Shown here: one piece after another, positions 23,101 through 33,101 of the stretch
How positions within the stretch are numbered: position 1 is the first letter of the stretch
Layout of the letters: every line of letters starts with the position of its first letter
Source: Schoenoplectus triqueter
Lineage: Eukaryota > Streptophyta > Magnoliopsida > Poales > Cyperaceae
Length of the DNA stretch: 33,506 nt
Direction: 5' to 3'
NCBI GenBank assembly: GCA_964058805.1
Contig: CAXKVV010000604.1
Coordinates: forward strand, 1 to 33,506
Notes under the pieces: model-generated
What the model saw: only the letters and a program-made list of their open reading frames with translations
The model's database searches: none
Told to the model about the DNA's origin: nothing
Made by a program: the position numbers and the translations under genes

Positions 23101-23430
23101 GATACCCGACCCGATCCGACCCGTGATCCGATAATTTTACTAAGTCAAATTGACCCAATCCGACCCGACTCGAACCTGAACCCGTCCAACCCGTCTGATC
23201 GCCACCTCTAGTAAATATAACAAACCTTGGTAGACCCCCAAAAAGAAAAGATTGTTGTACCTATATGGGTCCACAAAAGTTCAACGTGAACAATCAATCT
23301 CTACTCTCTAACATGCTTTACTATAAGCTACAAACTTTGGTTGTTGCAGCATACAACACTTCCTTTGCAAATGATTCTGTAATTAAATCTAAACCAATTA
23401 CCAATTATCTTAAAGTATACCTTAGATGCA

Positions 23431-24496
23431 ATGGAACAAAATTTTTTAAAATATTGAGAGAATATTCTCCTCGTAAAAATAATAGCAAATTATTTGGATC
23501 CTAGACACGAAGTGCAACACACTATAAAAAATTTAGAAAGTTTTAGAAGTAACATGGGACTACGACCGGAAATGAGTGTGATTACATTTTAAAAAAAAAT
23601 GAAGTATATAATATTTATGCCCAACAATATATATAGTCATGTGCATATCACTATAGTTTCCGCTCGAGCCCGAAATAAACAAAACACTCCAGTTTTCCAT
23701 TTTTTGAAAGCTTTTCAAAGAAAAAGTGCATCAATTTCTGAATCCAGTTCTAGATCTCAACATAATTCCAATGCATTGCAAGTTTATCTTATCACCAAAG
23801 ATCCTGATATTGCTGAGATTGAATACACTATAAATTACAATCATAACTTTAATGTTCTTCAATATTGGAGACAACATCATGGACGGATGCAGAATTTTAG
23901 CCAGAGGGGGCAAATATCGGATTGTAATAGCTTATTGGGTTTAAATCCATTAACTAATCGGGTACTAAATAAAAAAATAATAATTTAATATATATTCTTA
24001 CCTAATAAAAAAATTATTAGAATAATAATATTTTATATATTAAAAATAACAATAAAATAAAGCTCAAAGTAATAGATAATGAAGTTGATGAAGAAAATTT
24101 TCGTCTATAAAATTTTATATTTTGATATCTTTACATAATTATTTTATTATATATGATATTAAATTTTTTTTCTCAATAAAATTAATCAGACAATCCAGGG
24201 GGGGGGGGCAAAAAAATTTTCAGGAGGGGCAAACTACCGAAATTATTGCTGAAAAACATTGTTTTTCAAAATCCAGGGGGGGCCGCTGCCTCCCCCCGGG
24301 GAACTGTGGATCCGCCCCTGGACAACATGAGAAATTATGGCCTATTCTAGCATCTAGGACTCATGATATATATGCAGTACACATTTCAACGGTACCTTCG
24401 GAGTATGCATTTAGTGCCTCCAATAGAGTTTTAACGGATGATCGAAATCGTCTGGGCAATAAGATTTTTGAAATATTGGTGTGTTTGAAAGATTAG
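23431..24496 (+). pseudogene. hAT transposase C-terminal remnant, interrupted by a MITE
   Basis: The frames match the C-terminal half of plant hAT transposases. An MEQNFLKY-stop-ENI segment and LDPRHEVQHTIK correspond to the family's FEKYW...LDPRYK region. A YNIYAQQY segment follows after a frameshift, then the dimerisation region FNVLQYWRQH. This continues after the MITE (23878-24320) with EKLWPILA, HISTVPSEYAFSASNRV and the terminal CLKD plus stop at 24494-24496. Without the MITE and one 8-bp repeat, the reading frame from FNVLQYW to the stop would be continuous. Stops and frameshifts upstream of 23620 show it was dead anyway. The N-terminal half and BED zinc finger are absent. Confidence 0.82.
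23878..24320 (-). mobile_element. hAT-type MITE (CAGGGGCGGA family), copy 2
   Basis: 443 bp. On the minus strand it starts CAGGGGCGGATCCACAG and ends near GCATCCGTCCATG. The target duplication GACAACAT is perfect at 23870-23877 and 24321-24328. It is homologous throughout to 7436-7868 in the opposite orientation, sharing the G-run, 'attgtctgatta' and 'cgggtttaaatcc'-like phrases. It sits inside the dimerisation codons of a hAT transposase remnant. Confidence 0.88.
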
Positions 24497-24833
24497 ATTT
24501 ATATTAAAATTAGAGATCAAGATCGCTCTAATATATATGATAGTGTCGAATAATTTAAAATATTATACTAATAAATTTTCAAGTTTTTAATATTACCTAT
24601 GTTTTCAAAATGTAGTCGGTCCCAACCCCCCAAAAAAGAGGAAAAGTTGAAAAGTTATTCCTTAGTTAAAATTTTAAAAAATTTAAATCAATATTAGAAA
24701 TATTTTTTTATCATTTTATAATTTTTCATGATTTTTTGTTTAATTTTTTTTGAATTTAAATGTGCTATAAGTGTTAACATTGTCAAACACGTATAAATAT
24801 GAATATATCTAACACAGCGTATTAGATTGTCAC

Positions 24834-25242
24834 TAGGGACAGATGCAGGATTTTGATCAGGGGAACAATTATTGGATTATAATAGTTTATCGGGTTCAAA
24901 CCCATTAAATAATCGGGTACTAAAAAATAATAATTTAAATATATTATTACCTAATAAAAAATACCAAATAATATTCTTTTACATAATAAAAATAACAACA
25001 AAATTAAACTCAAATTAATAAATAATCAAGTTGATGATGAAAATTTTCCACTACGGAACTTTGATATTTCGAAATCTTTGCATAATTATTTCATTATGCA
25101 CGATATTAAATATTTTTTCTCAATCAAAATAATCAAACAATCTAGGGGCAAAATTTTTCTAAGGGAGCAGATTATGGCATTATCTAAAAGCATTATTTTT
25201 TAAAATTTAGAAGAATAACTGATCCATTTAAATCTATCCCTG
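24834..25242 (-). mobile_element. hAT-type MITE (CAGGGGCGGA family), copy 3
   Basis: About 409 bp, running TAGGGACAGATGCAGG... to ...CTATCCCTG. It is clearly homologous to 23878-24320 over its length (for example 'cgggttcaaacccattaa', 'gaagttgatga'-like and 'cgatattaaat' phrases). It is more decayed, with a shortened G-run. The flanks attgtcac and cgtgtcac agree at 6 of 8 bases, fitting an aged 8-bp target duplication. Confidence 0.75.
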
Positions 25243-25779
25243 CGTGTCACATACCCGCACTTAAATATATACTGACATAATACATTTTATATCGAACACA
25301 TCATATACCCGCACGTAACACACACGAAACACATATTTATCAATACCTAACTTCAACCAAAACTCAAACCCAACTAATGTAACCTTAACCTAATTGCACA
25401 TTTCAATGGCCACGATCAACGGAGGACACCTGGGGCGGTATTAAGAGGCTATCCCAATTGATGGCCAAAAAAATCGTAATAGACACGCGGAAGATCTTAA
25501 ATGGGTGTCCCACACCGCTGAGGTTGAGGGGCATTTAAGCCGTGATGGAGACGTCCAACGATGTGGTAATGAAGGGGAACAAACATCTAGGAAGTTAATG
25601 CTGTACTAGATTTTCTCTTGTTCGATTGTATCAAGTATTATAAGTGGAGTATTAAGTTCCCTTCAAAAGAGGTTCGGTCGTCTGCTGTAAATATAAGTAG
25701 AGTATTAAGTTCTGCTCATAAGTATATTTCATCTCTTGTTATAAGGGGAGTATGGTGCATGCTCGGCTCACATCCAAAC
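25243..25779. other. Unassigned DNA with small local duplications
   Basis: No gene was recognised; the short frames are unlike any family I know. Near 25638-25745 the phrase 'ataagtRgagtattaagtt' occurs at about 25640 and 25692, and a shortened 'ataaggggagta' at 25741. A 21-base piece of the protease gene sits between the first two. The pattern looks like template-switch or filler DNA. Confidence 0.45.
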
Positions 25780-25852
25780 TCCATTTGAGTTCAAACACTG
25801 GTAACAAAGGATCATCAGCAACTGTTATGGAGACCGAACCTCTTTTGAAGGG
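25659..25852. repeat. 21-bp perfect inverted repeat from the protease signal-peptide region
   Basis: Positions 25659-25679 (cccttcaaaagaggttcgg plus tc) are the exact complement of 25832-25852. The second arm is part of the inverted protease fragment. Both arms carry the variant 'ggttcggtc', whereas the intact gene at 8225-8245 has 'ggtcctgtc'. So the first arm was copied from the fragment, not from the intact gene. The loop is about 150 bases. Confidence 0.85.
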
Positions 25853-26123
25853 ACTAAGGGCAAACAAAACAAGCAAAGTGACCAAGCATCTATCTCTATA
25901 AGAAATGGCCATTGGAGATTGGATATTTCAGCTCTTTTAGAGAAACTAAGATGTTGAGCTGCAATGAGATGACATTAATCTCTTGGTTAACGGTATTTAT
26001 AGTAATACTCGGCCTCTGAATTGTGGATATATCGGCTAAACAATTAGAATAAAGTATATCTGAATTATTCATTCCGTTAATTTAAAAGTAAAAGATGCAT
26101 ATTATATTAGATCGATTCAGTCA
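25780..26123 (-). pseudogene. Inverted 5' fragment of a cysteine protease paralogue
   Basis: The minus strand matches about 7960-8295 of the intact gene. It has upstream promoter ('taatataatatgcat', 'attaacggaatgaataattc'), a conserved TATA box at 25994-26003, the 5' UTR, an ATG at 25912, the signal peptide and the start of the pro-region. A 6-bp in-frame gain adds two residues (SYRDRC against SYRC). After DDPLLPVFE the match fades at a 4-base insertion. The frame then runs on through unrelated codons to a stop at 25739-25741, 57 aa in all. The pro-domain, mature domain and catalytic residues are missing. Because promoter and start are kept, a short transcript is possible but not shown. Confidence 0.9.
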
Positions 26124-28185
26124 AGGGAGGGACCAGTGGGGGCCAGCCTGAGCAAGGACACACCCTGACGGCCTGACCCGTAATAATAACACATCCCTAT
26201 ATATACATTTCTCATTCATTTCGCATAGCACCCGTAGCCCAGAGAGCTGCTACACGCGTTGCCACAAGATTTCGACAACAGTCAATCTTATAAGTTCACT
26301 GAAATATTTATTGAAAATTTGAAATTGAAAAAACGGTGAGGGGTTTCCAATATGTGATATGGCAAAATGCGATTAGGTCTCATCGCAGTTCAGACTCAAC
26401 TAAAAATTCATCTCGGATGCTTAACTGAACCGTAAATATAAAAACTAATCATCTAGTCGAATCTCGATTCCAATATATTTGTTTCTGATCTCAAAAGAGA
26501 CCTATAAATAAAAGATTCAGGTCCGCTGAAAAGAGAATGTCAACTTAAGAAAATAAATGCATCCACTTTATAGATAGTTAAGACTATATCTATATCAAAA
26601 ACTCTTATCAATATGAATAATTCATTTTGCCAAGGAATGCGTGATGTTATGACTCAGTTTGCCAAAAAAAAAAAAACTATTCCTATCTTGGTGGTAGCAG
26701 GATGTAATACTTTCTTTATAATATAATATAAATTATGATATTAAATTATGTAATTTGCTCCGATATAATTAAATTGATCTTAGTTAGTCATCATCATGAC
26801 TTTAGCTGCATACTTTATTTCAACTATCATTATTCATTTTGTCAAAAGTTATATCAACGCTGATTAATTATAACATTAACATAATATTTTCGCAAACGTT
26901 TGGACACAAACTATCCGGATTAGCACAATATTTTTCCATTAGGAAATTATTCTTGCTATTATATATACAACTCATTATTAGTATTAGATGACTTATTGAC
27001 GATTATTTAGAATAAGATTAAAAAAAATGCGAAAAACCATATAAATTTGACTGATGCCAGCACAATTCAACTTCGTATACATGATCGATGTGGTCAATTA
27101 AATTATCCGCCAATGAATTGTGATGGCACTACGCCAAATATAACCACATGTTACAACGCACAAATTAAATTGATACATCATATTAGGCACATCGGTTCTA
27201 AAATAATTGTGTTGCACTAAAAGTTCCTTAATGCAAATGAATCAATTCGATTGCATCCGAATTCAGTGGGTGCCAAAAGAAATTTTGTTGCAACTAAAAT
27301 AATTTTTGCTGATTGAACGAAAAGAAACTCCCTTCTCCTTCGTTGTCGTTTACCCATATCACAATTTTTTTTTTTTTTGCCAATAATGAAAAAACTAGCT
27401 GATCTGTCTGCTCTGGCACCTCTCTTTCTCTAATTAAAACCTCCACATCTGCTATTTCTTAGAACGAAAACTTTTTTGAGTTGTCATGTATTATTTTCAA
27501 ACAATTTTCAGCTATTGGGATTTAATGGGTATGGTTTTTCCTAGTATCATTTCTCTTTCTCTAATTAACTACTTAATTAGGGTGCTGCATAGTACCGTAA
27601 GACACTTCTCGGTGGTGAAAGGAGACGGTGGAGAAGAATGTAGCACCTGAAAAGCTTTTAGCATCAGTTTTCTGAAAAAAATCGGTGTTAACCATTTTTT
27701 AGAATCGGTTTTTATAAATAGTCGTTGTTCAATGTTTATGTTTAGCATCGATTTTTATAAATAACCGGTATTAAAAAAATATTTATTTTTTTCCTCTGAT
27801 TTGGAAACTGTTTTTGTTATATAAAATCATTGTTAAATATTTCATAAAAGTTTCTGTAATGTCAGTAATCATTTTTAGCAATTGCTATCTAAATATCCGG
27901 TACTAATTGGACATTTTTAAAGCTCTTATTTTTAATAGTAAGTATTGACTAAGTTCATTTCCTATTTGAAAGGTAAGAGTTTGATGTTTATACAGAAGAT
28001 TTTTCATTCCTTTCCCCTCATCTTTCCTTCATTTTTTACAGTTGTGTAGCAAATAAAGTTATTTGGACAGAATTTTTTTTTTATTTCCTTCCCTCTCTCT
28101 TCTGCCCTTCTATGAAGAAGCACAGTGTTAAAGTCGAATTCTCTCTCCAAAGGAGCTCAAAGCCCATTTAAAAACATAATAACTA
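26124..28185. other. Intergenic DNA with CACTA-like fragments
   Basis: No gene was recognised. At 27127 CACTACGCCAAATA matches a typical CACTA transposon terminus, but no complementary end (TTTGGCGTAGTG) is in the window. At 27655-27850, repeated degenerate 'agcatcggttttt'/'aaaatcggtgttaa' units resemble CACTA subterminal repeats. The stretch 26130-26280 is less AT-rich (gggagggaccagtgggggcc) and may be another transposon end. The rest is plain AT-rich DNA. Confidence 0.4.
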
Positions 28186-28188
28186 TTA

Positions 28189-28257
28189 CTAAGGGTATTC
28201 ATATTAACACTCATATATATAGATTTGTATATATAAATGTTAATATGAATACCTTTA
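28189..28257. repeat. Short palindrome
   Basis: GGTATTCATATTAACA pairs exactly with TGTTAATATGAATACC around a TA-rich loop. A third related arm, 'atattcatattaacattc', follows at about 28290. It is probably a small MITE remnant. Confidence 0.6.
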
Positions 28258-29183
28258 GCAATGATTGATAATCGTTATTATGAGATATTCATATTAACAT
28301 TCATATATATTATATATATATATAATTAAAATATTATTTTAATATTTTTAAAATTTTATTTTTTTTAGATAAATTTATTTTACATTTATCTCTATTTTTT
28401 AAATAAAAAATTAAAAAAGTTGAAAAAACTATGGACCGACCATGTTCTCGGAATGTGAAGAAAAGCAATAGTGACAGTGTGCGATGCAATGCACTAATTG
28501 ATGCTTCACCAAACAATCGAGATACTATATATGATGATGAATGGATAGATGCATCGCACTAATAATTAGTAAAGTAAACTCTCTCTGTCTGATGATAAGT
28601 TGTGATGGATAATTCCTTCAATCCAACGCCAACCCCTTCTCCACTTTACACATCATCTCCTCTTCTGACTTGTGACCTGCTCTCTGAGTTTTCTTCACCT
28701 AATTTCCTTTCATTTCTAATTGATACCTCGTTGCTTTGGTGTGGTCCAACCTCTGCCAACTCTGTTTTTTCATATATTCCCTACTGTATTTTTCTAAAAC
28801 GTTGGTTTTCCTCTAGCTGTATATCATTCACTTCATTTATTCAATGAAATATACAAGTAAATCCATATAAATGCTTAAATTTGTACGTGCATGTATGATT
28901 GATATTATTTTGAATCTATATCTTATTCATTGATTATTTTCTTATTAAATGCAAATCCTGATTTATTTTATCTATATATCAAATTCAAATTTGACATGGA
29001 TAATTCATCCATTCATTAACTTGGTAAGTAGACCCGTCCGAAATTAAAAAGAAAATAGTGCTTTTTTTATGAATGGTGGTTAAGGTGTCATCATTATGGT
29101 CATTGATCCACTCTTTTCTTGGTAACCAAACATGTCCGAAATTAATTAACAAATAGTATTTTTTTTTTGTTTGCAAATCACAT
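28258..29183. other. Upstream region of the reductase gene
   Basis: No gene was seen. Two diverged direct repeats of about 50 bp lie at 29021-29073 and 29121-29170. Each has 'ggtaa', then 'gtccgaaatta', then 'aaatagt' and a T-run. They lie about 175-320 bp before the start codon and so may be part of the promoter. Confidence 0.45.
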
Positions 29184-29235
29184 TCCAACCATCACTCACC
29201 ACCTCTCTCTCCATCTACCATCTTATTTTATAAAT
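29184..29235 (+). promoter_or_regulatory. Putative core promoter of the reductase gene
   Basis: TATAAAT at 29229-29235 lies 110 bp before the ATG. Just upstream, the C-rich stretch with CCAACCATC and CTCACCACCTC resembles the MYB-bound AC elements of phenylpropanoid genes. No exact AC-I or AC-II box is present, so that part is weak. Confidence 0.45.
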
Positions 29236-29344
29236 TGACTTCCCCCATCATCTCTGTGCTCCACAAAATTAAGCTCCTCTCACTGTGAATCAAGTGCAAT
29301 CAGTGTATAGCTCATATCAATCCAATCCATCCACATCCAGATAG

Positions 29345-29541
29345 ATGGCATCCGACAAGAGCAAAATCTTGATCATCGGCGGTACCGGCTACATTGGAAA
29401 GTTCGTGGTATCTGCAAGTGCGTGCTTGGGCCACCCCACATTTGCTCTTGTACGAGACACTGCTCCCGCCGACCCCGCCAAGGCCAAGCTTCTAGAGAGC
29501 TTTAAGGATTCTGGTGTCTCTCTTGTCAAGGTCTGGCCATT

Positions 29542-29583
<42 letters not shown>

Positions 29584-31004
29584 TATAACTTCTAAATTAA
29601 TTGTTAAATTAACAGATCTGTTATGAGAAAAGAGGGACATCAATTAAGTTCCTGATATTAAATAACATTTTTCTATATATTTGCAATTGATTAACTGATC
29701 ATGATGAGCAGGGAGATTTGTATGACCATGAGAGCCTAGTGAAGGCAATAAAGGATGTCGATGTCGTCATATCCACTGTCGGTGCCCTTCAAATAGCTGA
29801 TCAAACAAGGATCATTGCCGCAATCAAGGAAGCTGGCAATGTCAAGGTCACAACTGATATACTAAACTTAAAAATGAAAATGTAGTTAGATATTATTAGA
29901 AAATATATATAATCAAGCTTATTCCTTAACACACAATAGATCAAAGCAAGTTCAATGACAAAGTTTATTTGCTCCCAGCTATAATTAATTAGTAGCTCTT
30001 GAACAATTAATTAATGCGTGCAGAGGTTCTTACCGTCAGAATTTGGAACTGACGTAGACAGGGTGCATGCAGTGGAACCAGCCAAGTCAATTTTTGCACT
30101 CAAAGCATCGATCCGGCGGGCCATAGAGGCGGAGGGGATACCGTACACATATATTGTGTCTAACTATTTTGCTGGCTATATGATTCCCACATTGGGTCAA
30201 ATGGCACCCCCTACTGATAAGGTTATCATCTTAGGGGATGGAAATACTAAAGGTATGGTAAAATGGTGTTGCTGGCTATGATCATTTAAAGTGATGAAAA
30301 TAACATTAAGCAAGATCACATTGCTTGCATTTTGATTGGTAATTACTATTTGAATTGAAAACATTGGGGTTATTTTCAGCGGTCTTTGTTGATGAAGCTG
30401 ATATCGGTACATACACCGTCAAGGCAGTGGACGACCCGCGTACATTGAACAAGGTGCTGTATCTGCGACCACCGGCAAATACACTGACAAAAAACGAGTT
30501 GGTGTCACTGTATGAGAAGATAACAGGAAATAAGTTCGAGCGCATTTATTTGACTGAAGAAGAAGTCTTGAAGCAGATTCAAGGTGCCATTAATTAACTA
30601 ATTAAATTAGTTATATGCTGAGTTATACATGCAAATTTATATACCAAACCGAAATCTCCCAAATTCCTAGATCACACTGCCATTGAATTTGCTTGATTAA
30701 GTTGGCATGGCTGGAGAAAGCGAATGAAGTAAAACATGGCCTTTATTCCACAATACCAATCAGTTAGTATAGTGGTATTATGTCTTTGCTGCATAGATTA
30801 ATTATTATATGTTGAATTTGTTAAATTTCAGAGTCGCCTATTCCTCTAAATATAATTCTATCAATCAATCACTCGGCGCTTATAAAGGGAGATCACACCA
30901 ACTTTGAGATCGAGTCTTCTTTCGGCGTTGAAGCCAGCGAGCTCTACCCCGATTTCAAGTACACCACTGTTGAAGACCTCATTAGACGCTACACCTCCCA
31001 CTGA
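29345..31004 (+). CDS. PCBER / isoflavone-reductase-like NADPH-dependent reductase, five exons
   Basis: Exons are 29345-29530, 29712-29846, 30024-30252, 30380-30583 and 30832-31004, all with GT-AG borders, giving 308 aa, the usual family length. It belongs to the cytosolic atypical short-chain dehydrogenases (NmrA-like fold) that reduce phenylcoumaran lignans such as dehydrodiconiferyl alcohol with NADPH. The nucleotide-binding loop is GGTGYIG (12-18), R37 follows the second strand, and FLPSEFGTDVDR starts at 109. The catalytic lysine is K134 in FALKASIRRAIEAEGIPYTY, at the same number as in characterised PCBERs. The DRVHAVEPAK segment favours PCBER over eugenol synthase. The C-terminus FGVEASELYPDFKYTTVE is typical. 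Intron 1 carries a TA microsatellite. Exons 3-4 and 4-5 join in phase 1. No defect was seen. The exact substrate cannot be told from sequence. Confidence 0.93.
29545..29577. repeat. (AT)n microsatellite in intron 1 of the reductase gene
   Basis: 33 bases of alternating AT, starting 15 bases after the exon 1 donor. It is likely length-variable between individuals and close enough to the donor to be of interest for splicing. Confidence 0.9.
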
Positions 31005-31257
31005 TTAATTTATATGGAAAGGGGAATTAAGATGTTGCATGATATATATATATATATATATGGCTATAAAATAAGTACGATCTTGTGGAATAGTTGTTAT
31101 TGTTATTGTTTGTGTGTGTGTGAGGCAGTGTGGAAATGCATCTTAATTCTCGGTATGATTGATCTAATTGAACTGTCATATATACATACATACATTTATA
31201 CACGTATATATGTTAGTATGTTAATTTTGTGGTATTATACATAGCACGAATAGATTT

Positions 31258-31575
31258 GTACTACGGATTATTTTTTTAGTTTTCAAAATTAAAATGATCA
31301 ATCTAAACCGTTCAAAATGATTTTTATATAAAATTCTAATTATAAACCAAATTTTTTATTTTTTTTACAAGTGTTTAACTATTTTTTAGATAGTTAAAAA
31401 ATCACTTAATTTAATTATTATGAACCATTCTTTTGAAGAAGTTATTTTCTGACTATCAAAAAAAGTTAAAAAAATAAAAAAAATTGATCTATAATTATCT
31501 ATTTATGTAAAAATTATTTTGAACAGTTTAAATCAATTATTTTTATTTTTAAAATGAATAACTGATTTATAGTGC
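31258..31575. mobile_element. Foldback MITE downstream of the reductase gene
   Basis: The left arm GTACTA...'aaaccgttcaaaatgatttt' pairs with 'aaaattattttgaacagttt'...TAGTGC of the right arm. The arms are about 95 bp, diverged, with an AT-rich centre. The core phrase 'atctaaaccgttcaa' recalls the 4865-5268 family ('atccaaaccgttgaac'), so they may be distantly related. No clear target duplication. Confidence 0.65.
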
Positions 31576-32159
31576 GGGGCAATCCGTATAGCACCAATAG
31601 TGATAATTTTTTTCTGTTCAAAAATGACAAAATTTTTAAAAAATATATATATAATTTGATTTTCTACGAATTTGATATGAAGAATAAATTAAATGATTCG
31701 ATCATTTTTAACTTAAAATTTAAAATTTTAATGCATATTACAAACACATCCGTACGATACATTTTATCATATACAGAGAGAGCTCCTCCCTCAGCAAATC
31801 ATGAGAAGACGTGTATAATGTGCCGCAATTGCCCCTTCGAATCAATGCTGCACTTATTTTTTCTCTGTCCCATTGTAGTAGAGATATGGAGTCTATTACG
31901 ACAACATTATCACATGGAGTTTTTCACACCTGGACTATCTACAATGCTCATTACACAACAGGGATATCAAAAAGCCAAGGCCATGCCTCGGGACCAATTA
32001 TCGTTGCGGTGTACCATACTATTGGCAGGTTGTAGGCAAATATGGAAACAGAGGAACTCGTACATATTCGACACATCCGCATCTCAATACTTGGTGCCAG
32101 TGCCGATAATCGTTGATAGAATCTGTGTAGATGTCAGTTTATGGACAAGATGTTGCTGA
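31572..32159 (+). pseudogene. LINE-type C-terminal fragment with RT zinc-binding region
   Basis: The frame from about 31760 contains ERAPPSANHEKTCIMCRNC, then HLFFLCPIVVEIWSLL, and QIWKQRNSYIF. This is the C-x2-C...H-x4-C pattern of the zinc-binding domain (zf-RVT) at the end of plant non-LTR retrotransposon proteins and their nuclear derivatives. The first ~60 codons (31572-31755) are AT-rich and unlike the family, so the true homology is 31760-32159. There is no reverse transcriptase domain upstream; the MITE at 31258-31575 lies there instead. It is a 5'-truncated remnant. Confidence 0.75.
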
Positions 32160-32256
32160 AAAGTACCATGAAAATCCTACCCAGCAAGTTTTATGGTTCC
32201 TCGGATGTCACATGAGGCTGAGACGGGGGTAGTTTTCACATAGTTATAGTTGTTAT

Positions 32257-32449
32257 GGGTTTGTTTAGCATTTTATGGAATAATAAAAAATAGGAATAAA
32301 ATTATTATTTTGATGAATTAATTTGTCAAATGAATTTTAGATTAAGTAGAAGAATGCGGAAGAGTGCTAATTTGGTATATCAATTTATAGGTGGAATACC
32401 AGATTAGTTCTCGTTGGAATAACGATTATTGTTTGATTATATTATATTA
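32257..32449 (+). mobile_element. Truncated relative of the 3657-5505 Tourist-like element
   Basis: It starts GGGTTTGTTTAGCAT and keeps, in order, 'tggaataa', 'gatgaattaatttg', 'gaattttagattaagtagaag', 'aagagtgctaat', 'tataggtggaatacc' and 'attagttctcgttg'. It stops just as the ATT tract begins. The right end is missing. Confidence 0.8.
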
Positions 32450-32617
32450 TTGTTTACCCCTCAAAGGTCGAGAGAAGAAACACAAGGAAAAAGTCAAGAT
32501 CAAATTCTAAGAGTTGAAACAGTAAAATCCCTGTACAACAAAGAATCGCGTCAATGCCAAGTCAATATTTTGATACAGCCAATCATAAAAAATCTCAATG
32601 TGATTTTGCTTTTAAGG

Positions 32618-32832
32618 CTGATCAGGTGTCAGAACTGTGAGCAACCACCTGATCAAGCCAAGGTTTGTGATAATTGTTGACAAGTAATCAGCTGTTGATC
32701 AAATCACTTTCATGAATATGAATTGAATGTCAATTTCACAAAACTGATCAGGTGCCAAAACTATGAGCAACCATCTGATTAAATCTAAATTTGTATCAAT
32801 TGTTGACAAGTAATCAGCTTTTGATCAAATCA
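32618..32832. repeat. Two-copy direct repeat, period 126
   Basis: Positions 32618-32706 and 32744-32832 share CTGATCAGGTG, 'gagcaaccacctgat', 'aattgttgacaagtaatcag' and 'ttgatcaaatca', with about a dozen changes. Each is preceded by an inverted-type TGATCAGGTG/CACCTGATCA pair. No coding potential was recognised. Confidence 0.8.
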
Positions 32833-32959
32833 AACCCCAATAAACATCAATATAACTCTAAGAAATCAGGTGCTACCACCAGAAATAAGAAATCAGGCAA
32901 CCAGAGCACAATAACAAAAAAATCAACAGTTCACAAGGCATACAACGGAATCAGATCAG

Positions 32960-33101
32960 CTGTCGCACGGCACGGTGCGGCGCAGCACGTGGTCCGTTCG
33001 ATCACTTCGAGATTCGTGCTAACTCAAATCTTAAAGTATTAACTCGAATCTCGAAGTGATCGAACGGACCACGTGCTGCGCCGCACCGTGCCGCGCGACA
33101 G
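32960..33101. repeat. Near-perfect G+C-rich hairpin (57-bp arms, 28-base loop)
   Basis: Positions 32960-33016 and 33045-33101 are inverted copies, 56 of 57 paired, starting CTGTCGC. They are G+C-rich ('gcacggtgcggcgcagcacg') in AT-rich surroundings and include the G-box core CACGTG-like 'gcacgtgg'. Similarity may extend outward as GATC. No target duplication was found. It could be a recent foldback MITE or an inverted-repeat RNA gene. Confidence 0.85.

Larger units (their letters stand above)
13014..23210. mobile_element. hAT-like element (TAGAGGTGGC TIR) split by a copia retrotransposon
   Basis: The left end is TAGAGGTGGC and the right end is GCCACCTCTA, a perfect 10-bp TIR. The flanks are a perfect 8-bp duplication, GTAAATAT (13006-13013 and 23211-23218). 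Removing the copia at 13553-22587 and one 5-bp repeat leaves an element of about 1.16 kb. Both arms carry the same 64-bp minisatellite on the same strand, and the centre is AT-rich. No transposase frame was recognised, so it is non-autonomous. Confidence 0.85.

Noticed and set aside
28602..28847. 81-codon + strand frame
   Set aside because: Ser/Pro/Phe-rich chance frame in T/C-rich DNA, with no domain and no splice or promoter support.
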